From: Methylocystaceae bacterium
GTDB taxonomy: Bacteria; Pseudomonadota; Alphaproteobacteria; Rhizobiales; Beijerinckiaceae
Direction of reading: 5' to 3'
DNA: 64,000 nucleotides
Assembly: GCA_009773555.1 (NCBI GenBank)
Contig: WSXZ01000006.1
Location: 37,321-101,320, forward strand
In this document: in pieces, positions 10,277 to 18,205 of the stretch
How the letters are laid out: the number at the start of each line of letters is the position of its first letter
Position numbering within the stretch: position 1 is the first letter of the stretch
Translations under genes and position numbers: made by a program
The notes under the pieces: model-generated
Databases searched by the model: none
The model's input: the letters and a program-made list of their open reading frames with translations, nothing else
What the model was told of the DNA's origin: nothing

Positions 10277-10798
10277 ATGTACGGGTCCGACAAGATCTTT
10301 CCGGTCTCCTGGGACATTTTTCACCGCGACGCGCGCGCGCTCGCCTGGCGTCTCGCTTCGATCGGCGGATTCTCGGCGATTGTGGCGGTGACGCGCGGCG
10401 GTCTGGTGCCCGCGGCGATCGTGGCGCGCGAGCTCGGCATAAGGGTCATCGAAACCATCTGCGTCGCGAGCTATCACGAGGAAACGGAGCGTGGCGAGAT
10501 CCAGGTGCTCAAGCCTCTGACCGACACGATTCTCGCGCGGCCAAGCTCCGAAGTGCTCATCATTGACGATCTCGTCGACACCGGCGCCACGGCGAAAGCC
10601 GTGCGGGACACGCTGGCGAATGCGCATTTCGCCACTGTCTACGCCAAGCCGCAGGGCCTGCCGATGGTCGACACCTTCGTCACCGAAGTCTCACAGGACA
10701 CCTGGATCTTTTTTCCCTGGGACACGGGACTGTCGTTTCAGGCGCCGATCGGCACGCCCAACGCCAAGCCCGAGGGCCAGCGACGACGGCGCATATAA
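10277..10798 (+). CDS. gpt: Xanthine(-guanine) phosphoribosyltransferase
   Basis: A 173-residue type I phosphoribosyltransferase. The PRPP-binding motif is [37 protein letters not shown] and the C-terminal TWIFFPWDT match Gpt. It converts xanthine or guanine plus PRPP to the nucleotide in purine salvage. The ATG at 10277 is preferred over the TTG at 10268 because the GGGAGG at 10261-10266 is then ten bases upstream, whereas it would be only one base from the TTG. Co-directional with the CinA-like gene. Confidence 0.93.
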   Translation: MYGSDKIFPVSWDIFHRDARALAWRLASIGGFSAIVAVTRGGLVPAAIVARELGIRVIETICVASYHEETERGEIQVLKPLTDTILARPSSEVLIIDDLVDTGATAKAVRDTLANAHFATVYAKPQGLPMVDTFVTEVSQDTWIFFPWDTGLSFQAPIGTPNAKPEGQRRRRI

Positions 10799-10843
10799 TC
10801 CGCTTGGCGGCGTCGGGTCCGCGCCCCTATAAACGAGCGCTCC

Positions 10844-10932
10844 GCGGGCGTGGCGAAACTGGTAGACGCAACGGACTTAAAATCCGTAGGGCCGAAAGGC
10901 CTGTGCCGGTTCGATTCCGGCCGCCCGCACCA
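10844..10932 (+). tRNA. tRNA-Leu (anticodon UAA)
   Basis: Cloverleaf of 89 bases including an encoded CCA. The acceptor stem GCGGGCG at 10844-10850 pairs with CGCCCGC at 10922-10928. The anticodon arm is ACGGA-CTTAAAA-TCCGT with TAA in the loop. A long class II variable arm (GGGCCGAAAGGCCTGT) follows, then the T arm with GGTTCGATTCC. The long variable arm and the UAA anticodon identify leucine. Confidence 0.97.
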
Positions 10933-11052
10933 TTTTCTCCGACTGGTCCCATCGTGTTGTGCTCCGGTGGCTCTGCCCTGGTCGCTTTGGCGATCTATTT
11001 CGCCGGGGAAAGCGCGTTCTTCGCGCTGAGACTCGACTTACCGGAGAGCCGT

Positions 11053-11376
11053 ATGTCCACATTTAAGGTTGAGAACAAGTTCAGAGGCCTGATCTTTTTT
11101 GCATTGGTCGCCTCGGTTTCGGGGTTGACCCTTTACGCGACGCCTACGGCCGCCAAAGCGCAGCAGCTCGCCTTCATGCATGAACCATCCGAAGATTGGT
11201 ATGGGCGGTCAGGCGGCGTTGACGGCCATCACCAGCGTGGCGGATGCTTTGTAACGACGTCGCCCACGAACCATACGCGCGGCATCCGGCATTGGCGCTA
11301 CCCGTGCCCCCACCACCAGCGCAAGCATCTCAATCCCTACCACCCTCCGCATCACCGGCTCCATCCCCACCATTGA
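11053..11376 (+). CDS. Small secreted His-rich protein of unknown function
   Basis: A 107-residue protein with an N-terminal signal peptide: basic start, hydrophobic stretch GLIFFALVASVSGLTLYA, likely cleavage after AKA near residue 38. The mature part is rich in histidine, proline and arginine and ends in alternating His clusters (YPCPHHQRKHLNPYHPPHH, then RLHPHH). GGAGAG sits nine bases before the ATG. Families of short His/Pro-rich exported proteins exist in this order without known function; the clusters suggest metal binding, which is inference. It stands alone between tRNA-Leu and a Rieske gene. Confidence 0.6.
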   Translation: MSTFKVENKFRGLIFFALVASVSGLTLYATPTAAKAQQLAFMHEPSEDWYGRSGGVDGHHQRGGCFVTTSPTNHTRGIRHWRYPCPHHQRKHLNPYHPPHHRLHPHH

Positions 11377-11558
11377 GGCGCATAGCCGAAGAAAAAGCTC
11401 CGCAAGGCATGGTCTCCATGCGGGGCCGCATGGAGCCTTCAAGGCAGGATGACTGAATTCGGCGTGAGCGCGTCGACCCGCACAGGCTTCAAACAACGGT
11501 GTCGCTGGTCCGCAACTTGCTATCGCCTGTCTATGTTGATCTCTTGAAGGCGATCACG

Positions 11559-11903
11559 ATGGCGTTCACCGCGATCTGTAACACCGGCGCCGTGAGCGAA
11601 GGCGGCATGGGCCTCTTTCACGCGGGCAAAAAGAGCGTGCTTCTGGTCTGGCCGAGCGGCGGCGAACTCAAGGCCTATCGCGGGCGCTGTCCGCATGCGG
11701 ACATGCCGTTGAGCGAGGCGACCTTCAACGGCCAGACCGTCACCTGTCCGCACCACCAATGGGGGTTCGACAGCACAAGCGGCAAATGCGTGACGCATCT
11801 CGTCCGCAATGCGCTCCACTCCTATGCGCTTCGCGTGGAGGGCGACGAAATTCATGTCGATGTCGGACCGGTCAAGCCCGCGCGCACGCATTCGCCGGCG
11901 TAA
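11559..11903 (+). CDS. Rieske [2Fe-2S] ferredoxin, aromatic-monooxygenase (TmoC) type
   Basis: A 114-residue single-domain Rieske protein. The cluster ligands are in CPHADMPL and CPHHQWGF, spaced as in soluble Rieske ferredoxins, after a GGELKAYRGRCPH loop. The length and the start MAFTAICNTGAVSEGG resemble TmoC-like ferredoxins that feed electrons to diiron oxygenases. The ATG at 11559 gives this family length; an upstream start at 11499 would add 20 unconserved residues. No oxygenase lies next to it. It converges on a minus-strand unit that ends with a second Rieske gene 1.6 kb away. Confidence 0.87.
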   Translation: MAFTAICNTGAVSEGGMGLFHAGKKSVLLVWPSGGELKAYRGRCPHADMPLSEATFNGQTVTCPHHQWGFDSTSGKCVTHLVRNALHSYALRVEGDEIHVDVGPVKPARTHSPA

Positions 11904-12015
11904 TTGCGAACTGCAGTCGCGCGTACAGACTTGTAGGGCCGCGAGGCCCGCGCCCGTTAGACTCCCGCGCGCGGCCAGCGAGCGGGCGCAGCTTCGCGCC
12001 CTGCCCGCGCCGGAT

Positions 12016-12657
12016 TTACGCAGCCTTTTTTTGCAGCTCGGAAATATAGGCCGTAGCCTTTTCGACCAGCGCGGCGATCCGCTTCTGCAAGACTGGCAGA
12101 TAGTCCTTGCCCTTGAGAAGGACTGACTGCAGCTCGCTGATAGCCTTTGTCGTCAGCGGATGCGTCTTCAACTTCGTCCACTCGGCCCGCAGATCGAGAT
12201 TCGCCAGCCAGGCGAGCGTCTTCTCGGTCAGCGGATGCGCCTTCACCGCCTCGACCTTGGCCTGAAGATCAATCGTCGAAAGATAGGCCAGCGCCGCCTT
12301 CGACCCTTCCTCGGCATGCTTGCGCGCGACGGGGAGAAGTTCGACGAATTTCGTGGCGCCGCGCTTCGTTTCGCGCAGGGCGGCCTCCGTCAGAACATTG
12401 GCCTTCAGCAGGGCGTAGAGTCTGGCGTTCAGCTTGCGCAGCTCGCCTTCGAGCCGCAGGATCGTAAACTCCTGCTGCCTAAGCTGGTTGACGGCGCCCT
12501 CATGCAGCGAATTGACGCGCTGCAGCTCCGTCCTGGCGCGTTGCAGCTCGGCGTCGAGCTGATTCACATGATCCCTGATGGAGTCGACCATCGGGAAAGA
12601 AAACTTGCCGGCCTCGAGGTCGGCCAGTGCGCGTTCGCCTTCCGTGTTCGTAGCCAT
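12016..12657 (-). CDS. Coiled-coil protein with an internal repeat, unknown function
   Basis: A 213-residue, Lys/Glu/Leu-rich helical protein with no family I recognise. Residues about 20-95 look like a continuous coiled coil (RDHVNQLDAELQRARTELQR, RQQEFTILRLEGELRKLNAR). The C-terminal half repeats a unit containing KAHPLTEKTLAWL and then KTHPLTTKAISEL, about 27 residues apart. The ATG at 12657 follows GAGAGGAGTGAGC, a good ribosome-binding site; an upstream start at 12681 is less likely. There is no signal peptide or membrane span. It is the last gene of a minus-strand unit after the unknown 250-residue protein and the Rieske gene. Confidence 0.7.
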   Translation of the reverse strand: MATNTEGERALADLEAGKFSFPMVDSIRDHVNQLDAELQRARTELQRVNSLHEGAVNQLRQQEFTILRLEGELRKLNARLYALLKANVLTEAALRETKRGATKFVELLPVARKHAEEGSKAALAYLSTIDLQAKVEAVKAHPLTEKTLAWLANLDLRAEWTKLKTHPLTTKAISELQSVLLKGKDYLPVLQKRIAALVEKATAYISELQKKAA

Positions 12658-12777
12658 GCTCACTCCTCTCGCTCCGTTCAAATGACCATCGGCGGCCGAT
12701 GGTTAAGACTTCGTTTCGCCCGGCGAAAACATCGGCAGTTTTTACAATGGCGCATCGTCGCGGCGCTCTGGCGCGGC

Positions 12778-13530
12778 CTACACCCGCCGCGACAGCGAAC
12801 GCAGGAACCCCTGCATCTCGTCCGTGAGATCGGTCTCGATCGCCGGGGCCATCTTCAGCAGCATATTGGCGATGAAGGCCTGATCGTTGCGCGTTTCGGC
12901 GAGGCATTCCTGCAATTCCGGCACGCTGTCCTCGATATGGGCCATGAAGGCGACGCCCTTTTCCAGGGTCTCGGACCATTTCGCCCGAGTCCACAACGCC
13001 AGCGGATAGACGATCTCGTTCACGAAATTCGATTTGCGCGCCTTTTCGAAGAAGCGCAGGCCGGCGTTCCAGTTCTCTCGCGCGCGCATGGGCGGCGGCG
13101 GGATGTCGCCCGCGAGCATTTTCTGCGCGGCCTGCCCGACATGATCTTCGAGGCTCATCGGCGAGGCGATGGGCGAACGGAAACTCCACAGCGCCGTCGA
13201 ACCTGGAAACTCCTGGCCGAGCTGCTCGCTGAGCGCCGCGTCGACCTTTTCAACCGCGGCCTTGTCGCCTTTCAGCGCCGCGGCCATGCAGAAGGCGAAG
13301 AGCGCGTCTCCCCCATAATTCACCGCCGCCGCGCCTTTGATCTGCTGCGGCGTCAGCTTTGGCGTCGCGCCGTCGGCGGGGACCTCGACGTCGCCCGCGC
13401 GCAGCGCCGTAATGAAACTCGTGATCTCGAGCCACGGCACGTAATTCGCGATGAAAGCGTCGGGATCGACATGCACGATCGCGAGATTGAGCGGTTGCTT
13501 TCGTTTTTGCAGTTCCGCCATATCGGTCAT
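12778..13530 (-). CDS. Conserved-looking soluble protein of unknown function, coupled to a Rieske gene
   Basis: A 250-residue acidic soluble protein that I do not recognise. It has no signal peptide, membrane helix, cysteine-rich motif or nucleotide-binding loop. Aromatic-rich stretches such as ANYVPWLEITSFITAL, VNYGGDALFAFCMAAAL and VYPLALWTRAKW suggest a compact helical fold. Its start lies 10 bases after the stop of the Rieske gene upstream, so the two are very likely co-translated and may interact. Candidate roles include a partner or effector of the Rieske protein; nothing in the sequence proves enzymatic activity. Confidence 0.7.
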   Translation of the reverse strand: MTDMAELQKRKQPLNLAIVHVDPDAFIANYVPWLEITSFITALRAGDVEVPADGATPKLTPQQIKGAAAVNYGGDALFAFCMAAALKGDKAAVEKVDAALSEQLGQEFPGSTALWSFRSPIASPMSLEDHVGQAAQKMLAGDIPPPPMRARENWNAGLRFFEKARKSNFVNEIVYPLALWTRAKWSETLEKGVAFMAHIEDSVPELQECLAETRNDQAFIANMLLKMAPAIETDLTDEMQGFLRSLSRRV

Positions 13531-13540
13531 AGAGCGCCTT

Positions 13541-13912
13541 TCATTCTTCGGCGAGCAGCACGCCGGTGAGGCAGACGTCGCCCTCGTCGACGACGAGTTT
13601 GATCGGCGTCAGCCGTTGGCCCTGACAGGGGCCGATGAAGCAGTGGCCGGTGTCGATGTCGAACTGCGCATGATGCCTGCCGCATTCGAGAAAATTGCCT
13701 TCCTCGTCCATGAACTGGCCGGGATTGACGTCGAGCCGCTCGCCTTCATGCGGGCAGGCGTTCTCAAAGCCATAGAAGTTGTTGCCCTTGCGCGTGATCA
13801 GGATCGGATAGGGGGCGGCGTCGCCGCTCGCCTCGGCGCGCATCAGGACGAATCCCGTCGCCTCGGAGTCCTCGATCTCGTCTGTCCGACAAATCACATA
13901 GAGTTCGTCCAT
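13541..13912 (-). CDS. Rieske [2Fe-2S] protein, dioxygenase-ferredoxin-like
   Basis: A 123-residue Rieske domain. The ligands are in ENACPHEGERLDV and ECGRHHAQFDIDTGHC, and a C-terminal strand region GQRLTPIKLVVDEGDVCLTG completes the small beta fold. It is acidic and has no signal peptide, so a cytoplasmic electron carrier or regulator is likely. It opens a minus-strand unit (Rieske, unknown 250-residue protein, coiled-coil protein) diverging from the XRE-shc unit. Only 164 bases separate it from the XRE gene, and a perfect inverted repeat lies in that gap. Confidence 0.85.
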   Translation of the reverse strand: MDELYVICRTDEIEDSEATGFVLMRAEASGDAAPYPILITRKGNNFYGFENACPHEGERLDVNPGQFMDEEGNFLECGRHHAQFDIDTGHCFIGPCQGQRLTPIKLVVDEGDVCLTGVLLAEE

Positions 13913-14006
13913 CGGCTCACCTTTCGGACAAAGTCGCGCGCCACGCCGGCGCCAGGCGCCCTTGCCCGTTCCTGTAGCAATCGACGAGCCAGACGCGACT
14001 TGACGA

Positions 14007-14024
14007 TATAGTCAATTCACTATA
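14007..14024. promoter_or_regulatory. Candidate operator: inverted repeat TATAGT-n6-ACTATA
   Basis: A perfect 6-base inverted repeat with a 6-base spacer lies between the divergent Rieske and XRE genes. It is AT-rich in GC-rich surroundings, and TTGACG at 14000-14005 lies just before it, so promoter and operator may overlap. It is the obvious candidate binding site for the adjacent helix-turn-helix protein. Binding is inferred from position and symmetry only. Confidence 0.45.
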
Positions 14025-14076
14025 GCTCACGCAGACCGGCGCGAACTGGGCGTCAAACACATTTCCCGAACCCGAA

Positions 14077-14367
14077 ATGACCGAAGACTCTCCCGCCGCC
14101 AAAGCGGCGCCCGACGACCACCTCCTCAAGGCGCAGCTCGTTCGCAAGATCGAAGCGCTGCTCAAGGAGCGCGGGTTGAAGCAGGTGCAAGCCGCGCAAC
14201 TCTTCGGCGTCAAGCAGCCGGACGTGTCGAAGCTTCTGCACGGCGATTTCCGGCAGTTTTCGCTGGAACGGCTCATGCGATTTCTCGTCGCCTTGGGGCA
14301 GGACGTCGAGATCGTCGTGAAGCCGCATCATGAGACGGCCAAATCCGCGACGCTGAGCATCGCGTGA
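14077..14367 (+). CDS. XRE-family helix-turn-helix regulator (COG5606-like)
   Basis: A 96-residue protein. The HTH lies at about residues 35-60: KQVQAAQLFGVKQPDVSKLL, followed by HGDFRQFSLERLMRFLVALG and DVEIVVKP. This is the pattern of the small HTH proteins often found as antitoxins beside RelE/HigB-like toxins, but no toxin frame lies next to it, so it is more likely a stand-alone regulator. It ends 22 bases before shc and is co-directional, suggesting a shared transcript. Stops upstream limit the start to the ATG at 14077 or a nearby non-standard codon; no clear ribosome-binding site is seen. Confidence 0.8.
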   Translation: MTEDSPAAKAAPDDHLLKAQLVRKIEALLKERGLKQVQAAQLFGVKQPDVSKLLHGDFRQFSLERLMRFLVALGQDVEIVVKPHHETAKSATLSIA

Positions 14368-14389
14368 CCGCACATACAAAGGAATTGCA

Positions 14390-16363
14390 ATGAACGTCGC
14401 CGCGCGTATTGACGCTAATTTCGCCGCCGTTTCCAACGAGGCTTTGGAGACGAGCATTCAGAACGCCAAGCGCGCGCTTCTGTCGCTTGGCAAAGGCGAT
14501 GGACATTTCTGCTTCGAGCTCGAAGCCGACACCAGCCTCTCGGCTGAATATGTGCTGATGCGCCATTTCCGCGCCGAGCCCGTCGACGCCGAACTCGAGC
14601 GCAAGATCGCCGTTTATCTGCGCCGCTGTCAGGGCGATCACGGCGGTTGGCCGCTTTATCAAAACGGGCCTTTCCACATCAGCACCAGCGTCAAGGCGTA
14701 TTTCGCGCTCAAGATGATCGGCGACGACATCGACGCGCCGCACATGACGCGTGCGCGCGCGGCGATCCTCGCCTATGGCGGCGCGGCCAAGAGCAATGTG
14801 TTTACGCGCGCGCTGCTGGCGCTTTACGGCGAAATTCCGTGGCGCGGCGTGCCGGTGATGCCGGTCGAAATCATGCTGCTGCCGAAGTGGTTTCCCTTCC
14901 ACCTCGACAAGATTTCCTATTGGGGCCGCACCGTTCTTGTGCCGATGCTGGTGCTGATGACGAAAAAGCCGCGGGCCAAGAACCCGAGGAACATTCACAT
15001 CGCCGAACTCTTCACGACGCCGCCGGAAGAGGTGAAGGTGTGGCCCAAGGGCGAACACCAGACCTGGCCCTGGGCGAATATTTTCGGGAAGATCGACAAG
15101 CTTCTGCGTTTGATTGAACCGCACATGCCCAACGGCCCGCGCGAGCGCTCGATCGAACTTGCCATGACATGGACGACCGAGCGTCTCAATGGCGTCGACG
15201 GACTGGGCGGCATCTTTCCGTCCATGGTCAACAGCCTGCTGATGTACGACGTGCTCGGCGTGCCGGACGCCGACGGGCGTAAGAAACAGGCGCGTGAGGC
15301 CATCGAACGGCTGCTCGTCGTGCATGATGCGGAAATCTATTGTCAGCCCTGCGTTTCGCCGGTGTGGGACACCTGTCTGACGGCGCACACGCTGCTTGAG
15401 ACCGGCGACGAAGACGCGCGCGAACAGGCGCGCCAGGCCTGCGATTGGCTCGCGCCCTTGCAGGTGCTCGACGTCAAGGGCGACTGGGCGGCGCAGCGGC
15501 CCGACGTTCGGCCCGGCGGCTGGGCGTTTCAATACGCCAACGCCTATTACCCGGACGTCGACGATACGGCCGTCGTCGTGACGGCGATGGATCGCCTCAC
15601 GGCGAATGACGCGTCCCGTCCCTATGACGAACGCATTGCCCGCGCCAAGGAATGGATCGTCGGCATGCAGTCGAAGAACGGCGGCTGGGGCGCCTTCGAC
15701 GCCGACAACACATGCCATTATCTGAATCACATCCCCTTCGCGGATCATGGCGCGCTGCTCGATCCGCCGACGGCGGACGTCTCCGCGCGCTGTGTGTCGA
15801 TGCTGGCGCAACTCGGCGATACGATCGACTCGAGCGAATGTCTCAAGCGCGGCGTCGATTACCTGCTCAAAGAACAGGAAAAGGACGGCAGCTGGTTCGG
15901 CCGCTGGGGCGCGAATTACATCTACGGGACCTGGTCGACGCTGTGCGCGCTCAACGCCGTCGGCCTGCCGCATGGCCATGACGCTTACCGTCGCGCCGTC
16001 GCCTGGCTCGTGGCGATCCAGAACGAAGATGGCGGCTGGGGCGAAGACCTCGCGAGCTACAAGCTCGATTACAAGGCCTATGAAAAATCGCCCTCGACCG
16101 CTTCGCAAACCGCCTGGGCGCTGCTCGCGCTGATGGCCTCGGGCGACGTCGACCATCCGGCCGTGGCAAAGGGAATCGCCTATCTGCAATCGACGCAGAA
16201 CGACGCCGGCCTATGGAACGAGGCGCGTTTCACCGCGACGGGTTTTCCACGCGTCTTCTATCTGCGCTATCATGGCTACGGAAAATTTTTCCCGCTCTGG
16301 GCGCTCGCGCGCTATCGCAATATGAGGCGCGCCAACAGCAAGCGCGTGCAGGTCGGGCTCTAA
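14390..16363 (+). CDS. shc: Squalene-hopene cyclase
   Basis: A 657-residue class II triterpene cyclase that turns squalene into hopene and hopanol at the membrane. The protonating DxDD motif is present (YPDVDDTAVVVTAMD, about residue 390). QW repeats include QSKNGGWGAFDADNT, KEQEKDGSWFGRWG, IQNEDGGWGEDLASY and a C-terminal TGFPRVFYLRYHGYG. Length matches bacterial Shc/HpnF. AAGGA lies seven bases before the ATG. It follows an XRE regulator and precedes hpnG with a 43-base gap. The usual squalene-making genes hpnC, hpnD and hpnE are not adjacent, and hpnH is on the opposite strand. Confidence 0.96.
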   Translation: MNVAARIDANFAAVSNEALETSIQNAKRALLSLGKGDGHFCFELEADTSLSAEYVLMRHFRAEPVDAELERKIAVYLRRCQGDHGGWPLYQNGPFHISTSVKAYFALKMIGDDIDAPHMTRARAAILAYGGAAKSNVFTRALLALYGEIPWRGVPVMPVEIMLLPKWFPFHLDKISYWGRTVLVPMLVLMTKKPRAKNPRNIHIAELFTTPPEEVKVWPKGEHQTWPWANIFGKIDKLLRLIEPHMPNGPRERSIELAMTWTTERLNGVDGLGGIFPSMVNSLLMYDVLGVPDADGRKKQAREAIERLLVVHDAEIYCQPCVSPVWDTCLTAHTLLETGDEDAREQARQACDWLAPLQVLDVKGDWAAQRPDVRPGGWAFQYANAYYPDVDDTAVVVTAMDRLTANDASRPYDERIARAKEWIVGMQSKNGGWGAFDADNTCHYLNHIPFADHGALLDPPTADVSARCVSMLAQLGDTIDSSECLKRGVDYLLKEQEKDGSWFGRWGANYIYGTWSTLCALNAVGLPHGHDAYRRAVAWLVAIQNEDGGWGEDLASYKLDYKAYEKSPSTASQTAWALLALMASGDVDHPAVAKGIAYLQSTQNDAGLWNEARFTATGFPRVFYLRYHGYGKFFPLWALARYRNMRRANSKRVQVGL

Positions 16364-16406
16364 AACTTCTTTCAATGAAGCTGATACGGCCTCGGCCGGA
16401 GGAGCA

Positions 16407-17113
16407 ATGGCGCGCGCGACAGGCCGTAGAAAGACCGCCGAACTGAGCGCCCTCGCGCCGATTCTCGTCATCGTCGGCATGAAGCGCGAAGCCGCCTGCG
16501 CCGCCGGCGACGGCGTCACGACGCTGTGCAGCGGCGCGAATGTCGGGTTGGCGGCACTGATTTTTCCGCCGTCGTCAGCTTCGGCCTCGCGGGCGGACTG
16601 GATTACGCGCTGCGGCCCGGCCATGTCGTCGTGGCCGACGCCATCGTCGGGGGCGACGCGCGGCGCGACACCCATTCGCGGCTCTCGTCAGTGCTGATGA
16701 AAGGCGCGGCCGCAGCCGGCTGCAAGGTGGCGCCGGGGACCATCATCGGCGTCGACCAGCCGGCGATGCATCCAGCCGCCAAGGCGGCGCTGCGCGAAGG
16801 CGCGCAGGCGGTGGCGGTCGACATGGAATCGCATCTTGCCGAAGAATTCGCGCGGCGGCGCGACATCCCTTTCGTCGCGCTGCGCGCGATCAGCGATCCC
16901 GCGGCGCGCGCGCTGCCGCCCCTCGTCGCCAAAGCGCTGACGCCTGAAGGCGACATTCACGCGCTCGGCGTCGCCCGCGAGCTGATCCGCGGGCCGCATC
17001 AACTTGGCGGCATGATTCGGGCGGGCCTCGATTCCCGCGCCGCCTTCGTCTCGCTAAGCCGCTGTGGACCGTTGCTCGGCCCGCTGCTGCGCCTCGTGCT
17101 CGCGGATCTCTGA
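16407..17113 (+). pseudogene. hpnG: hpnG (hopanoid nucleoside phosphorylase), reading frame broken
   Basis: HpnG removes adenine from adenosylhopane on the way to bacteriohopanetetrol. The first frame runs from ATG 16407 (after GGAGGA) through LAPILVIVGMKREAACAA and SGANVGLAALIF. The family continues in another frame with SAVVSFGLAGGLDYALRPGH, VAVDMESHLAEEFARRRDIP and FVALRAISDPAARALPP to 17113. The switch falls at or near a run of five T at 16561-16565. One extra T would restore a continuous frame, though the segment between SGAN and VVSFG also looks short for the family, so a slightly larger deletion is possible. This is a sequencing error, a recent mutation or slippage. Its last 60 bases overlap hpnH on the other strand. 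Confidence 0.8.
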
Positions 17114-18205
17114 AAGCCTGGCGATATTTTCGTCATAGACATATTCGGCCGGGCGCTGATTCTCCAGCGAGACGTCCGGCGCCATCGGCCCCTCGGTGCG
17201 CACACCAAAGAGCGCGACGGCGGCCGCCCGCCAGGGCCGGCGAACCGAATCGGCGACGGCGGTCGCCTCAAAGCCGGAATGCACCATGCAGTCGGCGCAT
17301 TTCTCGTAATTGCCGACGCCGTAAGCGTCCCAATCAGTCTCCTCCATCAGCTGCTTGAACGTCGGCACATAGCCTTCGCCGAGCAGATAGCAGGGTCGCT
17401 GCCAGCCAAACACCGTGCGCAGCGGCATCCCCCAGGGGGTGCAGCGATAGCTCACATTGCCGGCCAAAAAATTCATGAACAGCGTCGACTGGGTGAGGCC
17501 CCAGGCTTTCCCGCCCCGGCCGCGACGCAGAATGGCGCGGAACAATTCCTTGGTGCGGGTGCGATTGAGGAAATGAGTCTGATCCGGCGCCCGCTCATAA
17601 GCGTAACCCGGCGAAAGCGTCATCCCGTCGACGCCGAGCGCCGTCGTCGCGTCGAGGAATTCCGCGACGCGCTCGGGATCGGCGTCGGAAAAGAAGGTGC
17701 TGTTGGTGGTGACGCGGAAACCCTTGGACTTGGCGAGTTTGAGCGCCTCGACGGCGCGCTCGTAGACCCCGTCCTGGCAGACCGCGCGGTCGTGCATCTC
17801 CTTGTCGCCATCGAGATGGATCGACCAGGTGAAATAGGGGCTCGGCTTGAAGTGGTCGATCTTCTTGGCGAGCAGCAGCGCATTGGTGCAGACGATCGCG
17901 AATTTACGCCGAGCGACGATGCCTTCGACGATCTGCGGAAGATCCTTGTGCAGAAGCGGCTCGCCGCCGGCGACCACCACGACGGGCGCGCCGCATTCGT
18001 CCACCGAGCGCAGCGCGTCCTCGACCGAAAGCCGCTTGTTCAGGATATGATCGGGATAGTCGATCTTGCCGCAGCCGGCGCAGGCCAGATTGCAGCGGAA
18101 CAGCGGCTCCATCATGAGCACGAGCGGATAGCGCCGCACGCCCAAGAGGTGCTGCTTGACGAGATAGGCGCCGATTTTTGCGATATAGCGGAACGGAATG
18201 GCCAC
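17054..18205 (-). CDS. hpnH: Adenosyl hopene transferase HpnH (radical SAM)
   Basis: A 383-residue radical SAM enzyme that joins the 5'-deoxyadenosyl group to diploptene, the first step of extended hopanoid synthesis. The cluster motif CNLACAGCGK is at about residue 41, preceded by YPLVLMMEPLF. Other typical blocks are VVVAGGEPLLHKDLP, FTWSIHLDGDKEMHD and a C-terminal CTPWGMPLRTVFGWQRPC with ADCMVHSGFEA. AAGGGG precedes the ATG. It converges on hpnG with a 60-base overlap of coding ends. Its product is the substrate of HpnG, so with hpnG broken the adenosyl intermediate might accumulate. Confidence 0.96.
   Translation of the reverse strand: MAIPFRYIAKIGAYLVKQHLLGVRRYPLVLMMEPLFRCNLACAGCGKIDYPDHILNKRLSVEDALRSVDECGAPVVVVAGGEPLLHKDLPQIVEGIVARRKFAIVCTNALLLAKKIDHFKPSPYFTWSIHLDGDKEMHDRAVCQDGVYERAVEALKLAKSKGFRVTTNSTFFSDADPERVAEFLDATTALGVDGMTLSPGYAYERAPDQTHFLNRTRTKELFRAILRRGRGGKAWGLTQSTLFMNFLAGNVSYRCTPWGMPLRTVFGWQRPCYLLGEGYVPTFKQLMEETDWDAYGVGNYEKCADCMVHSGFEATAVADSVRRPWRAAAVALFGVRTEGPMAPDVSLENQRPAEYVYDENIARLSEIREHEAQQRAEQRSTAA

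Noticed and set aside
14077..14367. Antitoxin of a HigBA-like pair
   Set aside because: The HTH fits such antitoxins, but there is no toxin frame on either side. Kept as a stand-alone regulator.
14273..16189. A 638-codon open frame antisense to shc
   Set aside because: Composition is Arg/His-rich with no domain; it is the shadow of a real gene in GC-rich DNA. The same holds for 38489-40399 (antisense to typA), 40469-42100, 52217-53680 and 56770-58422.
16540..16580. Programmed -1 frameshift in hpnG
   Set aside because: A short T run is present, but there is no canonical X-XXY-YYZ heptamer with a downstream structure that I can show, and hpnG is not known to use frameshifting. An indel is simpler.
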